Source: CBDBBY01 sp965203215
Lineage (GTDB): Bacteria; Pseudomonadota; Alphaproteobacteria; Rhodobacterales; Rhodobacteraceae
Assembly (NCBI GenBank): GCA_965203215.1
Contig: CBDBBY010000001.1
Span: forward strand, 3,286,001-3,350,000
Length of the DNA: 64,000 nucleotides
Reading direction: 5' to 3'
The notes beneath the pieces are model-generated. The model was given only the letters and a program-made list of their open reading frames with translations, searched no databases and was not told where the DNA came from. Position 1 is the first letter of the stretch. Every line of letters starts with the position of its first letter. The position numbers and the translations under genes were made by a program. Positions 20,374 through 29,700 of this stretch are shown one piece after another.

Positions 20374-20512
20374 CGATTTCTGTCCGCAGCAAGTTGCAGT
20401 ATTTGGCAGGACAATGACGAAAGTGGGTAATGGGACGGATGCCTTCGCAGTATAACTTTCCATGCGTCGGCCGTAGGCATCGTGGGCCAGTGCAATGGTG
20501 CAATGACGGAAA

Positions 20513-23470
20513 CTATGCGAGCAGTTCGTCGGCCTTGTGAACAACACGGTAACGCGCTGGGGAATCGCCGACTTCCAATGCCTTGAAATGTGCTCGGCCG
20601 CATTCCACTTTGGCCCGTTCGACATTCCGAAGATCGTCCAGGAAGGCGCTGCCCTTGGTTTCGACGACCAGATACAGCCGCTCGCCCTGCTCGTCTTCGA
20701 TGAGCACGGCCCAGTCGGGGTTGTACGGGCCAAGAGGTGTCGGCACCTGAAACCACCGAGGCAGCTTCGCGTAGACTTTGACGGAGGCAAATTGCTCCAT
20801 GGACCTTGCGAAGGCCGCTTCGTTTTCCGAGTCGTAAACAACATGATCGTAGACGGATTTCTTTGCTGCGACCATGTTCTTCAGGTAGCCGATCAGCTCT
20901 TCGGCTCGGAACAGCTCTTGGGCGAAGTAGTGTTCGTCGCCGAGTCGCTGGTATTTGATGCCGCTTACCAGCGCTTGGCGCTTGGAACGGTTGATTGCTG
21001 CCGACGCGACCTCGATGAATTTGGCGGGATTGATAAGGAAATCATCCAGGCGTCCGCTGTCGGTTAGGATGCGGTAGATGCTGCGCCGAGTTAGCCCCGT
21101 CTCGTTCTGCAGATTCGTCAGCAGATCGGGCAGATCCAAAGTGCCTTCCTCAAGATGCCCGACGTCGGATTCGCGCGCCTCTCGATCTTTGCCGGCGGGG
21201 CCTGGATTCAGACCGCCTTGTCGCCAAAAAATGCGAGGTCGCGGGATAGGGGGCGCTTTCGCAAGCGCCTGTATGCAGTCTGCGAGCAACGCCTCGTTAT
21301 CGAATTGGACTCGATAGATTGTCCTGTGCTTGATGCGGTCCCAGAGAGCTTGGAACTCGGCGCTGTCCAGTATCGCATTGCGGGGTTCGACTCGGCGGCG
21401 TTCGTCAGCTTTCTTTATCTTGATAGGGGGAACGGATTCCCTCAGTTTCCGAGTGATGTCTTCGCGCAATGGTTCGAATTCGTCGGGAAGAACCACAGCG
21501 TCCAAGCTGAGCGCTTCCTGCAGTGTATCCGAAGCTTGTCCTCTGTTTGTCAGATATCCTTGGGAGACCAAAAAATTCCAAAGCTTGCGTGATGACTTGA
21601 TCCCGAGAGGTTTGGACGTGCCGTCCGAATCCTCAACAAGGACGGATTCGAACGAATGCCATGATATGCGTCCGAACTGAACGCCTGTTTCTTCCTCGAT
21701 TTCCTGCTGCAGATTCTCGGCGAACTCCTCGTAGCTCTCGCGGGCGATTACGGTAAGCGTGTTTACCTCGAAACCGCGCTGCCGTTCGCCGCTCTGATTC
21801 ACGCAAAGCCGCAATCCCCGACCAATAGTCTGCCGACGCTCCTTTTCTGTCGATATCTCCCGCAAGGCGCAGATCTGGAACACGTTGGGATTGTCCCAGC
21901 CTTCGCGCAACGCCGAATGGGAAAATATGAACTTCAGCGGTTCGCTGAAGCTGAGAAGCCTTTCCTTATCGCGCATGATGAGCCGATATGCGCGTTCGGC
22001 ATTGTCGCGATTGGTTTGGTTGTTCTCTTTGGTATCGGTCCAGACGCGGCGGCGGTCGATGGAGAAATAGCCTGCGTGTGCACTTTCCGCTGCCGCCTGC
22101 AAGTCCACGCCATCGAATAGCGCTTTGAACTTCGGCAATCTCGCGGCCCTTTGGTATTCCTCTTCGAAGATGCGAGCATGCTCACCCTTAACGGGCATGC
22201 CCTCATCGTTGTAAAGCCGGTATCGGGCCACCGCGTCAATGAAGAATAGAGAGAGCACCTTGATGCCTTGAGGTTTAAGCCGCTTTTCCTTTTCCAGATG
22301 CTCGTGAATTGTCTTGCGTATCATTTCGCGGTGAACCGCGATTGGATCTACGCCGCCGTGGATCTCGCCGGGCCGCATCCAGCGATAATCTCCCGGGATC
22401 ATCAGTTCCAAGTATTCGTTTCCGCGTTCGACGCGTATATTGCCGATTTGATGATCTCGATAGAGCTCGCGGCGCGTTTTTTGCTCCAGCCTGTCGCCGT
22501 CGGTTACTTTCAAAATGAGCCGCCGTATGCCGCCCGGTGTTTGCTGATCGATTTCGACTTCGGCCCAGATAATTCCTTGCTTTCGACGCGTGGCTACTAA
22601 ACGGACATACGGCCGATTGTAGTCGTCCAAGATCACTCCGGCTGCAACTTCGATCTGTTTGACCAATTTGCGCTCATAGGCGTCAACTGCGTTGAGCCGG
22701 TAGATCATGTGGTGTTTGTCCGTGTGGGTGGCGGAATAGCGCAGGGTGCATAGCGGATTCATCATCGCCAGCGCTTGCCGTCCTCGCCCCATCAGGCCGC
22801 CGTCCACGGTTTGGGGCTCGTCGACGATCAGCACCGGGTTGGTGGCTCGCACAAGGTCGATGGACTTTTCTCCTCCCGTCTTCTCACTCGGTTGGTAGAT
22901 ATTGTTGACGTCGCGCTTGTTGATTGCGCCGACAGTCACCACCATGACTTGCATCTGCGAGCTGGTGGCAAAATTCCGAACCTGCCCCGGCTTGGCGGAG
23001 TCGTACACGAAGTGTTCGAGCGATGCGCCGGAATACAGCGTGCGCAGGTGCGGCCCCATGATGTCCAACGACTTGTTGACGCCTTCCTTGATTGCCGCGG
23101 ACGGCACGACGATGGCGAATTTCGTGAACCCGTATCGACGGTTGAGTTCGAATATCGTCCGCAAGTAAACGTAGGTCTTGCCGGTGCCGGTCTCCATCTC
23201 CACCGTGAAGTCGCGGGATTTAAGCGATTCTTCAGGATGAATGCCGTTGCGCAACTGCACCTGCCGAAGGTTGTCCAGCAGCGCATCGTCCGGCAATAGA
23301 AGCCGGTTTCCAACGCCGAGTTCGCCTTCCTGAAATCCGGGCAGTTGATACCCGAGGTTTCGGGAAACAGTGAATTCCGTGCGGCACTCTTCTTGACCCT
23401 GAAACAAGTCGCATACCGCTGCAATGGCATCCAGTTGGTAGTCCAGATCTGGCTCGAACTGCAATCTCAT
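20513..23470 (-). CDS. res: Type III restriction enzyme Res subunit
   Basis: This 985-residue protein has the type III Res layout. METGTGKTYV is the Walker A motif, and VLIVDEPQTVDGG carries motif II in the DEPQ form usual for Res. SALREGWDNPNVFQICAL and RQTIGRGLRL are the later helicase motifs. The C-terminal nuclease has NPDWAVL...LYLVVETKG, the PD...ExK site. Every expected motif looks intact. Start ATG 23470 shares its first base with the mod stop codon (TGATG), so the two are translationally coupled. Res needs Mod for site recognition. Because Mod carries a damaged catalytic motif, an active Res would threaten the host unless modification is supplied elsewhere. Confidence 0.93.
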   Translation of the reverse strand: MRLQFEPDLDYQLDAIAAVCDLFQGQEECRTEFTVSRNLGYQLPGFQEGELGVGNRLLLPDDALLDNLRQVQLRNGIHPEESLKSRDFTVEMETGTGKTYVYLRTIFELNRRYGFTKFAIVVPSAAIKEGVNKSLDIMGPHLRTLYSGASLEHFVYDSAKPGQVRNFATSSQMQVMVVTVGAINKRDVNNIYQPSEKTGGEKSIDLVRATNPVLIVDEPQTVDGGLMGRGRQALAMMNPLCTLRYSATHTDKHHMIYRLNAVDAYERKLVKQIEVAAGVILDDYNRPYVRLVATRRKQGIIWAEVEIDQQTPGGIRRLILKVTDGDRLEQKTRRELYRDHQIGNIRVERGNEYLELMIPGDYRWMRPGEIHGGVDPIAVHREMIRKTIHEHLEKEKRLKPQGIKVLSLFFIDAVARYRLYNDEGMPVKGEHARIFEEEYQRAARLPKFKALFDGVDLQAAAESAHAGYFSIDRRRVWTDTKENNQTNRDNAERAYRLIMRDKERLLSFSEPLKFIFSHSALREGWDNPNVFQICALREISTEKERRQTIGRGLRLCVNQSGERQRGFEVNTLTVIARESYEEFAENLQQEIEEETGVQFGRISWHSFESVLVEDSDGTSKPLGIKSSRKLWNFLVSQGYLTNRGQASDTLQEALSLDAVVLPDEFEPLREDITRKLRESVPPIKIKKADERRRVEPRNAILDSAEFQALWDRIKHRTIYRVQFDNEALLADCIQALAKAPPIPRPRIFWRQGGLNPGPAGKDREARESDVGHLEEGTLDLPDLLTNLQNETGLTRRSIYRILTDSGRLDDFLINPAKFIEVASAAINRSKRQALVSGIKYQRLGDEHYFAQELFRAEELIGYLKNMVAAKKSVYDHVVYDSENEAAFARSMEQFASVKVYAKLPRWFQVPTPLGPYNPDWAVLIEDEQGERLYLVVETKGSAFLDDLRNVERAKVECGRAHFKALEVGDSPARYRVVHKADELLA

Positions 23471-25371
23471 CAAAGACTCCGTACGTCCTTGACGCGGTTC
23501 TGCTTCAGAATTTCCGACATGTTCACCTTGGCAACGTCGTTCTCGAAAGCGCTGTCCCGGAAGACGACCAAGATGTCATCCGCTTGATTCATTGCATTCC
23601 GCCACTCGACGATGCCCAAGGCCAGATCATCAACTTCGGACTCATTGATCGATTCCGCCAAGCAGGTAACCAACGCGCCGCCCGCCACGGTGCTCACCAC
23701 CTTGCCGGAAATCTCCCGCCGTTCGATGGGGACGCAGAGATCGTGTCCGAACTTGAGCAGAATTTCGAAGAATAGGTCGTCTTCGCTGCGGTCCGGCTTG
23801 ATGTGTTCAAGATGGTCGAGAAGGGATTGGGATATATCCGTTCGGTCTGGATCCCATATATTGAGATTGGAGCTGTCAAGCTTGAATACTCGAAACCCCA
23901 AGTCGCTCTGTCCCGACGAATCGGCCTTCAATTCTGCAGACGCGCATCGCAACCTTTCCTTGGTGATCTCTGCGACATTTAGCGGTTTGCCAAGTTCAGT
24001 CAGGTAAGCTGCGGTGGTTTTCTGCTCTCTGTTCTCGAAATCAATTTGTTCTGGAAGCTGAACGAGTATGTAGCGGCGGCATCCGGCATCCGCAGCGTTC
24101 TGTTTCATCACGGAATGACCCGTCGTGCCGGATCCGGCAAAGAAATCCAGCACGATGCAGGGCTCGTCCGTTTCTCCCGCAGCGAGTTCGACTATCCTCT
24201 GGACAAGCCGCGTGGGTTTCGGATTGCTGAACACTCCTTGGCCCAGCAATTGCTTCAGCTCGTTGTTCGCCTCGTGGTTGTGGCCCACCTCCTTGTAAGG
24301 CCATATTGTCACCGGGCTGACCCCTGATTTGGCGTCGGCGAGAAACGTTTTTCTTGAAGGTGTCGTCAAACCATTGGATCCGAACCATATCTCATCGTTG
24401 TCTTCCATCCTGGCCATCGTCTCATCCGAGAAACGTCTGTATGTGCCCGGCGGAGGCTTCCACGTAAGCCCGTTTCTGAAAGTGTAGGGTGCCGCGCTGC
24501 CGCCGCTCTTTGCACGCAGCGGAGTCGCCTTCCACGGTCCATTCGGATGGTTGTCGGGGTTTTTGTATGCGGCGGCCTGATCAGCTGTTCGTTGCTGGAG
24601 CGACAATTCCGAAAATGATCTGTCTTTCGAGTAAACCAAGATATGATCGTGGTTGTCGGAAAAGAACTGCGCATCGTTTGCTCTGGTGTACTTTTTCTCC
24701 CAGACGACATTGGCAATGAAATTGTCTTCTCCGAAAATTTCGTCCGCAATTTGACGAAGGTGGTGCACTTCCGTGTCATCAATTGTCATGAACAAGAATC
24801 CGTCATGGCGCAGCAGTGCGCGCGCAAGTTTCAGTCGCGGATACATCATGTTCAGCCAGTTCGTGTGAAACCGACCGGAGGCTTCGGTGTTCGAGCAGAG
24901 CTTGTCGCCGTTGCCATCGACCTGCCCTGTGAATTTTAGGTAATTCTTTATGCCGTCCTTGTAATTGTCGCTGTACACGAAGTCCTTGCCGGTATTGTCC
25001 GGCGGATCAATGAAGATCAGCTTGACTGTGTTTGCATAGCTCTTTTGCAGCAGCTTGAGCACTTCCAGGTTGTCGCCCTCGATCATCAAATTTTTCGTCG
25101 AATCCCAACCGACGCTCTCTTCGCGACATGGACGCAGGGTGCCGGTGGTGGGCTGCAGTGCAAGCAGGCGGGCGCGGCTCTTGCCATGCCAGTTCAGGCC
25201 ATACTTCTTCTCGGATTTATCAATTGCGTCGCCGAGAAGCTTTTCCAGGACGGCGAAATTCACTTTGCCTTCAGCAAATGCTCCCGGGAAAAGGCGCGTC
25301 ATTTGCGCGACGTTTTCGGCAATGAAATCGGTTGAACTGCTCTCCGGCCCTTCTGCGGTGATGCGTTTCAT
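23470..25371 (-). CDS. mod: Type III DNA methyltransferase Mod with DPPD motif
   Basis: This 633-residue beta-class adenine methyltransferase carries its motifs in the order NLMIEGDNLEVLKLL, then the motif IV block IFIDPPDNTGKDF at about 119-131, then VLDFFAGSGTTGHSV for S-adenosylmethionine binding near the C-terminal third. The normal motif IV is DPPY followed by NTG; here residue 125 is Asp (codon GAC, plus-strand 24997-24999), one base from Tyr TAC. The Tyr stacks on the flipped adenine, so this change should abolish or cripple methylation. The rest of the gene is full length. A GAGG lies about nine bases upstream of ATG 25371. It could be a real mutation, an assembly error, or a converted enzyme. 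Confidence 0.92.
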   Translation of the reverse strand: MKRITAEGPESSSTDFIAENVAQMTRLFPGAFAEGKVNFAVLEKLLGDAIDKSEKKYGLNWHGKSRARLLALQPTTGTLRPCREESVGWDSTKNLMIEGDNLEVLKLLQKSYANTVKLIFIDPPDNTGKDFVYSDNYKDGIKNYLKFTGQVDGNGDKLCSNTEASGRFHTNWLNMMYPRLKLARALLRHDGFLFMTIDDTEVHHLRQIADEIFGEDNFIANVVWEKKYTRANDAQFFSDNHDHILVYSKDRSFSELSLQQRTADQAAAYKNPDNHPNGPWKATPLRAKSGGSAAPYTFRNGLTWKPPPGTYRRFSDETMARMEDNDEIWFGSNGLTTPSRKTFLADAKSGVSPVTIWPYKEVGHNHEANNELKQLLGQGVFSNPKPTRLVQRIVELAAGETDEPCIVLDFFAGSGTTGHSVMKQNAADAGCRRYILVQLPEQIDFENREQKTTAAYLTELGKPLNVAEITKERLRCASAELKADSSGQSDLGFRVFKLDSSNLNIWDPDRTDISQSLLDHLEHIKPDRSEDDLFFEILLKFGHDLCVPIERREISGKVVSTVAGGALVTCLAESINESEVDDLALGIVEWRNAMNQADDILVVFRDSAFENDVAKVNMSEILKQNRVKDVRSL

Positions 25372-25576
25372 CGGATGCCTCGCCGTGAATTGCGGACCGC
25401 CGGATCTCTGCTTTGGCAGGAGCCGGAAGTCATTGAATTATAGGTCAATAAATTTCCTTGGCATTCGTGAATTCATGGATTTGGAGTTTGCTGAAGGAGG
25501 TCGGCAATGGTTATTCCACAATACGGGGCGACGTTAAAGTGCCTTTATCGGATCGGTTAAAAGTATCGCCAAGCTT

Positions 25577-25790
25577 TGAGTTGCCCGGGTTTTCCGGAGA
25601 GCGATCGGCTAAACAAACGAGCCGGAAACTCGAAGGAGGGAATCCATGTCGCGGAGAAAGCACACCCCGTGATAGCGAGGCGAACTCCGCGTGCGCGGAG
25701 TTCGTCTGTACAAGGAAACCGCGTTCCAATGACTCCAGCGACAGCGCGGCCTGCGCCTCGATCGCCGAGAAGCTCGGCTGCTTCCGTTGA
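25577..25790 (+). mobile_element. IS3-family left-end relic with OrfA start
   Basis: The left terminus (TGAGTTGCCCGGGTTTTCC) is followed by the same leader as at 12170 and 58937, then an OrfA start near 25646 (CGGAGAAAGCAC). Further on, SAACASIAEKLGC encodes the OrfA helix-turn-helix. A frameshift lies between these pieces, and no OrfB follows. The relic ends about 210 bases upstream of dgoD, so it may affect that promoter. Confidence 0.75.
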
Positions 25791-25998
25791 TGAGGATTGA
25801 TTTTGCGGGATTCGGTTTCCGGCGCTTTCGGGCTTGGTTTCCGCAGCTATGTCGATTAGGCGAAGTTTGTCGGGGAGAAGGATTCGTGGCAAGTATTCGA
25901 CAGTCCGGGCGGGTTCGCGGGTGCAGGGTGCCGCGGTGGCCTCCCTTGCGCCGCGGTTCACGCCGCCATTGGAGACGGGTTGGGGCAGGAGTGCGCCG

Positions 25999-27147
25999 AT
26001 GAAGATCACCGCCCTGAAGACCTACGCCGTCCCTCCGCGATGGCTTTTGCTCAAGATCGAAACCGACGAGGGCCTGTCGGGCTGGGGCGAGCCCGTCCTG
26101 GAAGGACATGCCCGGACCGCCGCCGCGAAAATCGATGAATACGCAGGATTTCTGATCGGGCTCGACCCGATGCGGATCGAGGACATATGGCAGATGCTGT
26201 ACCGGAACGGCTGCTACCGGGGCGGCCCGATTCTGATGAGCGCGATCTCCGGTATCGACATGGCTCTGTGGGATATCAAGGGTCGGCATCTCGGAGTTCC
26301 CGTGCATTCGCTTCTCGGCGGACCTGTCCGGGACAGGATTCGAAGCTATCGATGGATCGGCGGCGACCGGTCTGACGCGCTCGAGGAAGGCGCGGCTGCT
26401 CTGCTGGCAGAGGGTTTCGACGCTTGCAAATGCAACGTCTGCGAGGAGATGCAGATCGTGGACACCCACAGGAAGGTCGACGAGGTGGTCCACCGCCTCG
26501 GCGCGCTGCGCGAAGCGGTCGGATCGTCCATGGATCTCGCATTCGACTTCCACGGGCGCGTCCATGCGCCGATGGCGAAGATCCTGCTTCGGGAACTGGA
26601 GGGACTGCATCCCATGTTCGTCGAGGATGCGGTCGTGTCGGCGCACATCGACGTCATGGCCGACCTCGCGAGAAGCACGGCCATCCCGCTTGCGATCGGC
26701 GAGCGGCTGCATTCGAGATACGACTTCAAGCGCGTCTTCGAGACCCGGGCTGCGGGCGTGATCAATCCGGACACTGCGCATGTCGGAGGAATCTCCGAGA
26801 TGGTCCGCATCGGGAGCTGGGCGGAGGCGTACGACGTGGCGCTCGCTCCGCACTGCCCGCTCGGGCCCGTGGCGCTCGCGGCCTGTCTGCAGGTCGGTGC
26901 GATCTGCCACAACGCGTGCATCCAAGAGACCAGCATCGGGATGCACTACAATCGCGGCGGCGACGTGATGGAGTACGTTCTGCCCGGAAGAGGATTTGAT
27001 CTGCGTGACGGATTCTTGGCGATTCCGGCTCGTCCGGGTCTGGGCATAGAAGTGGACGAGAGGAAGGTGGAGGAGATGGCGAAGGTCGGGCACGACTGGA
27101 GGGCGCCAGTCTGGCGGCATTCCGACGGCTCCATAGCGGAATGGTGA
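25999..27147 (+). CDS. dgoD: D-galactonate dehydratase family enzyme
   Basis: This 382-residue enolase-superfamily enzyme should dehydrate a sugar acid such as D-galactonate to 2-keto-3-deoxygalactonate. The capping domain starts MKITALKTYAVPPRW. The barrel shows FDFHGRVHAP (metal Asp and catalytic His), FVEDAV (second metal ligand), IGERLH (third) and PHCPLGP (second catalytic His), as in DgoD. Start ATG 25999 matches the family N-terminus; an in-frame extension upstream lacks homology. Its stop overlaps the aldolase gene by seven bases, so the two act in sequence. Composition is clearly more GC-rich than the preceding island. The exact substrate among C6 aldonates is not settled. Confidence 0.87.
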   Translation: MKITALKTYAVPPRWLLLKIETDEGLSGWGEPVLEGHARTAAAKIDEYAGFLIGLDPMRIEDIWQMLYRNGCYRGGPILMSAISGIDMALWDIKGRHLGVPVHSLLGGPVRDRIRSYRWIGGDRSDALEEGAAALLAEGFDACKCNVCEEMQIVDTHRKVDEVVHRLGALREAVGSSMDLAFDFHGRVHAPMAKILLRELEGLHPMFVEDAVVSAHIDVMADLARSTAIPLAIGERLHSRYDFKRVFETRAAGVINPDTAHVGGISEMVRIGSWAEAYDVALAPHCPLGPVALAACLQVGAICHNACIQETSIGMHYNRGGDVMEYVLPGRGFDLRDGFLAIPARPGLGIEVDERKVEEMAKVGHDWRAPVWRHSDGSIAEW

Positions 27148-28070
27148 AGAAACCGGAAGCAGCCCCGCGGAATTCCTCGGCGGCGCGAGCGGCCGGACTG
27201 TCCGGAATCCACTGCGTGCTGTTCGCCCTGTTCGACGGGTCCGAGCGGGTCGACCGCTCCGCCATGGCGGACCAGATCGCCTATGTTGAGTCGCGGGGCT
27301 GCCGGAGCTTGAACGTCCTCGGCGTGGCCACCGAAGTCCAGAAGCTGGCTTTTCGTGAAAAGCTTCTGATCATTGAGCTGGCGGCGCGGAGCCTGTCGAA
27401 CGGCTCGGCGCTGTCGGTGACGGTTTCGGGCAACTCGGTGGCGGAGCAGGCCGAACTTGCGGCGGCGGCGGTGTCGAATGGCGCGCGATGGCTCGTGGTC
27501 CAGCCGCCAGCGGCCGGAAGCCTGTCCGGCACGGCCCTTTTGGACTTCCATCTCAGGATGGCCGAGGGGCTGGACCTGCCTCTCGGCGTTCAGGTCGCGC
27601 CGCAGTACTTGGGGCGGTCGCTCGCGGCCGCCGACATCGCGGCGCTCCGCCGGGGCAATCCGAACTTCATGCTGGTGAAAGGCGAGACGCCGGCTGCGGA
27701 TATTGGCGGGCTTGTTGCGGCTGCGGGTCCCGGGATGGCCGTACTTGCCGGACGGGGCGGGATCGAGATGACGGACTGCCTTTTAGCGGGATGCGACGGC
27801 TTCGTGGTCGCGCCGGATGCGCTCCCCGGGGCGATCCGGATATACGGCCATTGGTCCGAGGGCGACCTTGATGCGGCAGAGGAGGCGTACCGGGACGAAC
27901 TTCCTGATTTTGTTTTTGCGATGCAGTCCGTCGACCACCTGATCTGCTACGGAAAGCGGCTGTTCGGGGCAAGAGCGGGAATCAAGATCCACGACCGCTC
28001 TCCGGCGATGGCTCCGACCGACAACGGGCGCATTATTCTTGATCGGAGGGCAGCCAAGCCGCGATTCTGA
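27141..28070 (+). CDS. DapA/KDG-aldolase family lyase
   Basis: This 309-residue TIM-barrel protein belongs to the dihydrodipicolinate synthase family. GVATEVQKL is the substrate-loop region and FMLVKGE carries the Schiff-base lysine. The tyrosine motif near the middle is atypical (VAPQYLG instead of YNxP). The coupling to dgoD (seven-base overlap) suggests that it cleaves or further processes the 2-keto-3-deoxy sugar acid that DgoD makes, giving pyruvate and an aldehyde. That is inference from the neighbour and family. It ends 25 bases from the convergent GMC oxidoreductase gene, and no clear terminator hairpin was seen between them. Confidence 0.83.
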   Translation: MVKKPEAAPRNSSAARAAGLSGIHCVLFALFDGSERVDRSAMADQIAYVESRGCRSLNVLGVATEVQKLAFREKLLIIELAARSLSNGSALSVTVSGNSVAEQAELAAAAVSNGARWLVVQPPAAGSLSGTALLDFHLRMAEGLDLPLGVQVAPQYLGRSLAAADIAALRRGNPNFMLVKGETPAADIGGLVAAAGPGMAVLAGRGGIEMTDCLLAGCDGFVVAPDALPGAIRIYGHWSEGDLDAAEEAYRDELPDFVFAMQSVDHLICYGKRLFGARAGIKIHDRSPAMAPTDNGRIILDRRAAKPRF

Positions 28071-28095
28071 CGTCGACCGGATGTTCGCGGCGCGC

Positions 28096-29700
28096 CTACG
28101 GTGCTGCCGCTATTATGAGATCGGCCGCGCGGTCGGCGATAGCTTGAGTCGGTGCGTTCGTGTTCGCGCTCGGGATTACCGGCATCATGGAAGCATCAGC
28201 GACGCGGAGCCCTTCAATGCCCTTGACGCGAAGATCCGGACCCAGGACCGCACTTTCGTCGTTCGCGGCGCCCATGCGGCAGGTGCCGACCGGGTGGTAG
28301 CCGGTTTTGACCGTTCTCTTGCAGTGCTCCGCAAGATCCGCGTCGCTCTCGAGTCCCGGACCCGGCAGCACCTCTTGATCGATCTCCCCGCGAAGGACGC
28401 GGGTTGCCAGTATCTCGCGGGAGAACCGAAGACCCTCGATCTCGCGGGCGATATCGTCCGGATGGCCGAGGAAATTCGGGTGGATGAGCGGCATGTCCGC
28501 CGGGTTCGACGACCGCAGCTTCACCCAGCCCCGCGCCTTGGGGCGGAGAAGCAGCGCATTCAAGGTCACGCCCGGACCCGGTTTCGCGCCCGTGACGTCG
28601 CGATCGAGGTAAGCGGACGGGATGCAGAAAATCTGCATCAGAGGATCTCCGGTGTGGTCCGGCATCACGAAGGCCGTCGCCTCGACGCCTATGGTCGAAA
28701 CCGGCCCGCTCCTGAACAGCAGGTACTGAATTCCGTTCGCGATCATCCGGAGACCGCGGTCCTCGCCGTAGTAGCCGAGTTGGCGGCGCGTCGTGGCGAA
28801 CACTGGCACCTCGTGATGGTCCTGAAGGTTCTTTCCGACGCTCGCGATGGCCGCGCGGGGTTCGATTCCCGCTTCCCTGAGTTCGTCCGGATCGCCGATT
28901 CCCGAAAGCATGAGCAGCTTGGGCGACTCGATCGCGCCTGCGGCGAGGATCACTTCGCTGCCGGCTTCCGCAATGCACGACCTCGCGCCCTTGCGGTACT
29001 CCACGCCAACCGCGCGCCCTTTCGAGAGCTTGACGCCCGTCGCCATTGCGCCGGTCAAGACCGTGAGCCGGGGATTCCCGATCACGGGGCGGAGATGCGC
29101 GTCGACCGCGCTGCACCGGCGGGCGCGGCTGATCGTGTACTGCATGAAACCGACCCCCGCCGGCCGGCCGGTGTTGAAGTCGTGGACGAACGGATGGCCC
29201 AGTTCCTGAAGCGCAAGCAGAAACAGATGGCTCATCTCGCAGGAGTGGTTCGTGTCGCTGACCTTGAGGGGCCCGCTCGGATTGTGGTGCTCGTTGTTGA
29301 GCCTCCTGTTGCCCTCTTGCTTCATGAAGTGCCGCAGCATGGAGTTCCAGCCCCAGCCTTCGTCGCCCGACAGTTCGGCCCAATGGTCGTACTCGGCGCT
29401 TCGGCCGCGCATGTAGACCATCGCGTTGACGCTCGTGGAGCCGCCGAGGACAGTGCCCTGCAGAACGGTTTGCACGCGGCCGCCGAGTGCGGGCTGCGGA
29501 ACGGACTTGTGGATAGTGATATCGCGGTGGCCGCCGATCATCTTTATGAATCCGCTCGGCAACCGGAGCAGGGGGCTGGTATCGCGGCGCCCGCGCTCCA
29601 GAAGCAACACCCGGGCGCCTTCGAGCTCAAGCAGGCGCGAGGCGATCACGCAGCCGGCTGCCCCGGCGCCGACAACGATGTAGTCCCACCCCTTGCTCAC
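28096..29700 (-). CDS. GMC-family FAD oxidoreductase
   Basis: This 534-residue flavoprotein resembles choline and alcohol dehydrogenases. IVVGAGAAGCVIASRLLE binds FAD at the N-terminus. LGGSTSVNAMVYMRG is the first GMC signature, GAIESPKLLMLSGIG the second. HPVGTCRMG near the C-terminus holds the active-site His, followed by NTNAPTQAIADRAADLI. Start GTG 29700 overlaps the stop of the upstream ABC ATPase gene (GTGA), so it is the second gene of that transcript. Co-expression with a sugar importer suggests oxidation of the imported sugar or polyol. The substrate cannot be told from sequence. No signal peptide, so it is cytoplasmic. Confidence 0.92.
   Translation of the reverse strand: MSKGWDYIVVGAGAAGCVIASRLLELEGARVLLLERGRRDTSPLLRLPSGFIKMIGGHRDITIHKSVPQPALGGRVQTVLQGTVLGGSTSVNAMVYMRGRSAEYDHWAELSGDEGWGWNSMLRHFMKQEGNRRLNNEHHNPSGPLKVSDTNHSCEMSHLFLLALQELGHPFVHDFNTGRPAGVGFMQYTISRARRCSAVDAHLRPVIGNPRLTVLTGAMATGVKLSKGRAVGVEYRKGARSCIAEAGSEVILAAGAIESPKLLMLSGIGDPDELREAGIEPRAAIASVGKNLQDHHEVPVFATTRRQLGYYGEDRGLRMIANGIQYLLFRSGPVSTIGVEATAFVMPDHTGDPLMQIFCIPSAYLDRDVTGAKPGPGVTLNALLLRPKARGWVKLRSSNPADMPLIHPNFLGHPDDIAREIEGLRFSREILATRVLRGEIDQEVLPGPGLESDADLAEHCKRTVKTGYHPVGTCRMGAANDESAVLGPDLRVKGIEGLRVADASMMPVIPSANTNAPTQAIADRAADLIIAAAP

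Noticed and set aside
25500..25540. AATACGGGGCGA resembling the IS3-family right end
   Set aside because: Only 12 bases match, the adjoining 40 bases do not resemble the right end, and chance cannot be excluded.
25609..27120. 503-codon minus-strand frame
   Set aside because: It is antisense to dgoD in a GC-rich stretch, matches no family and is explained by codon bias of the plus-strand gene.
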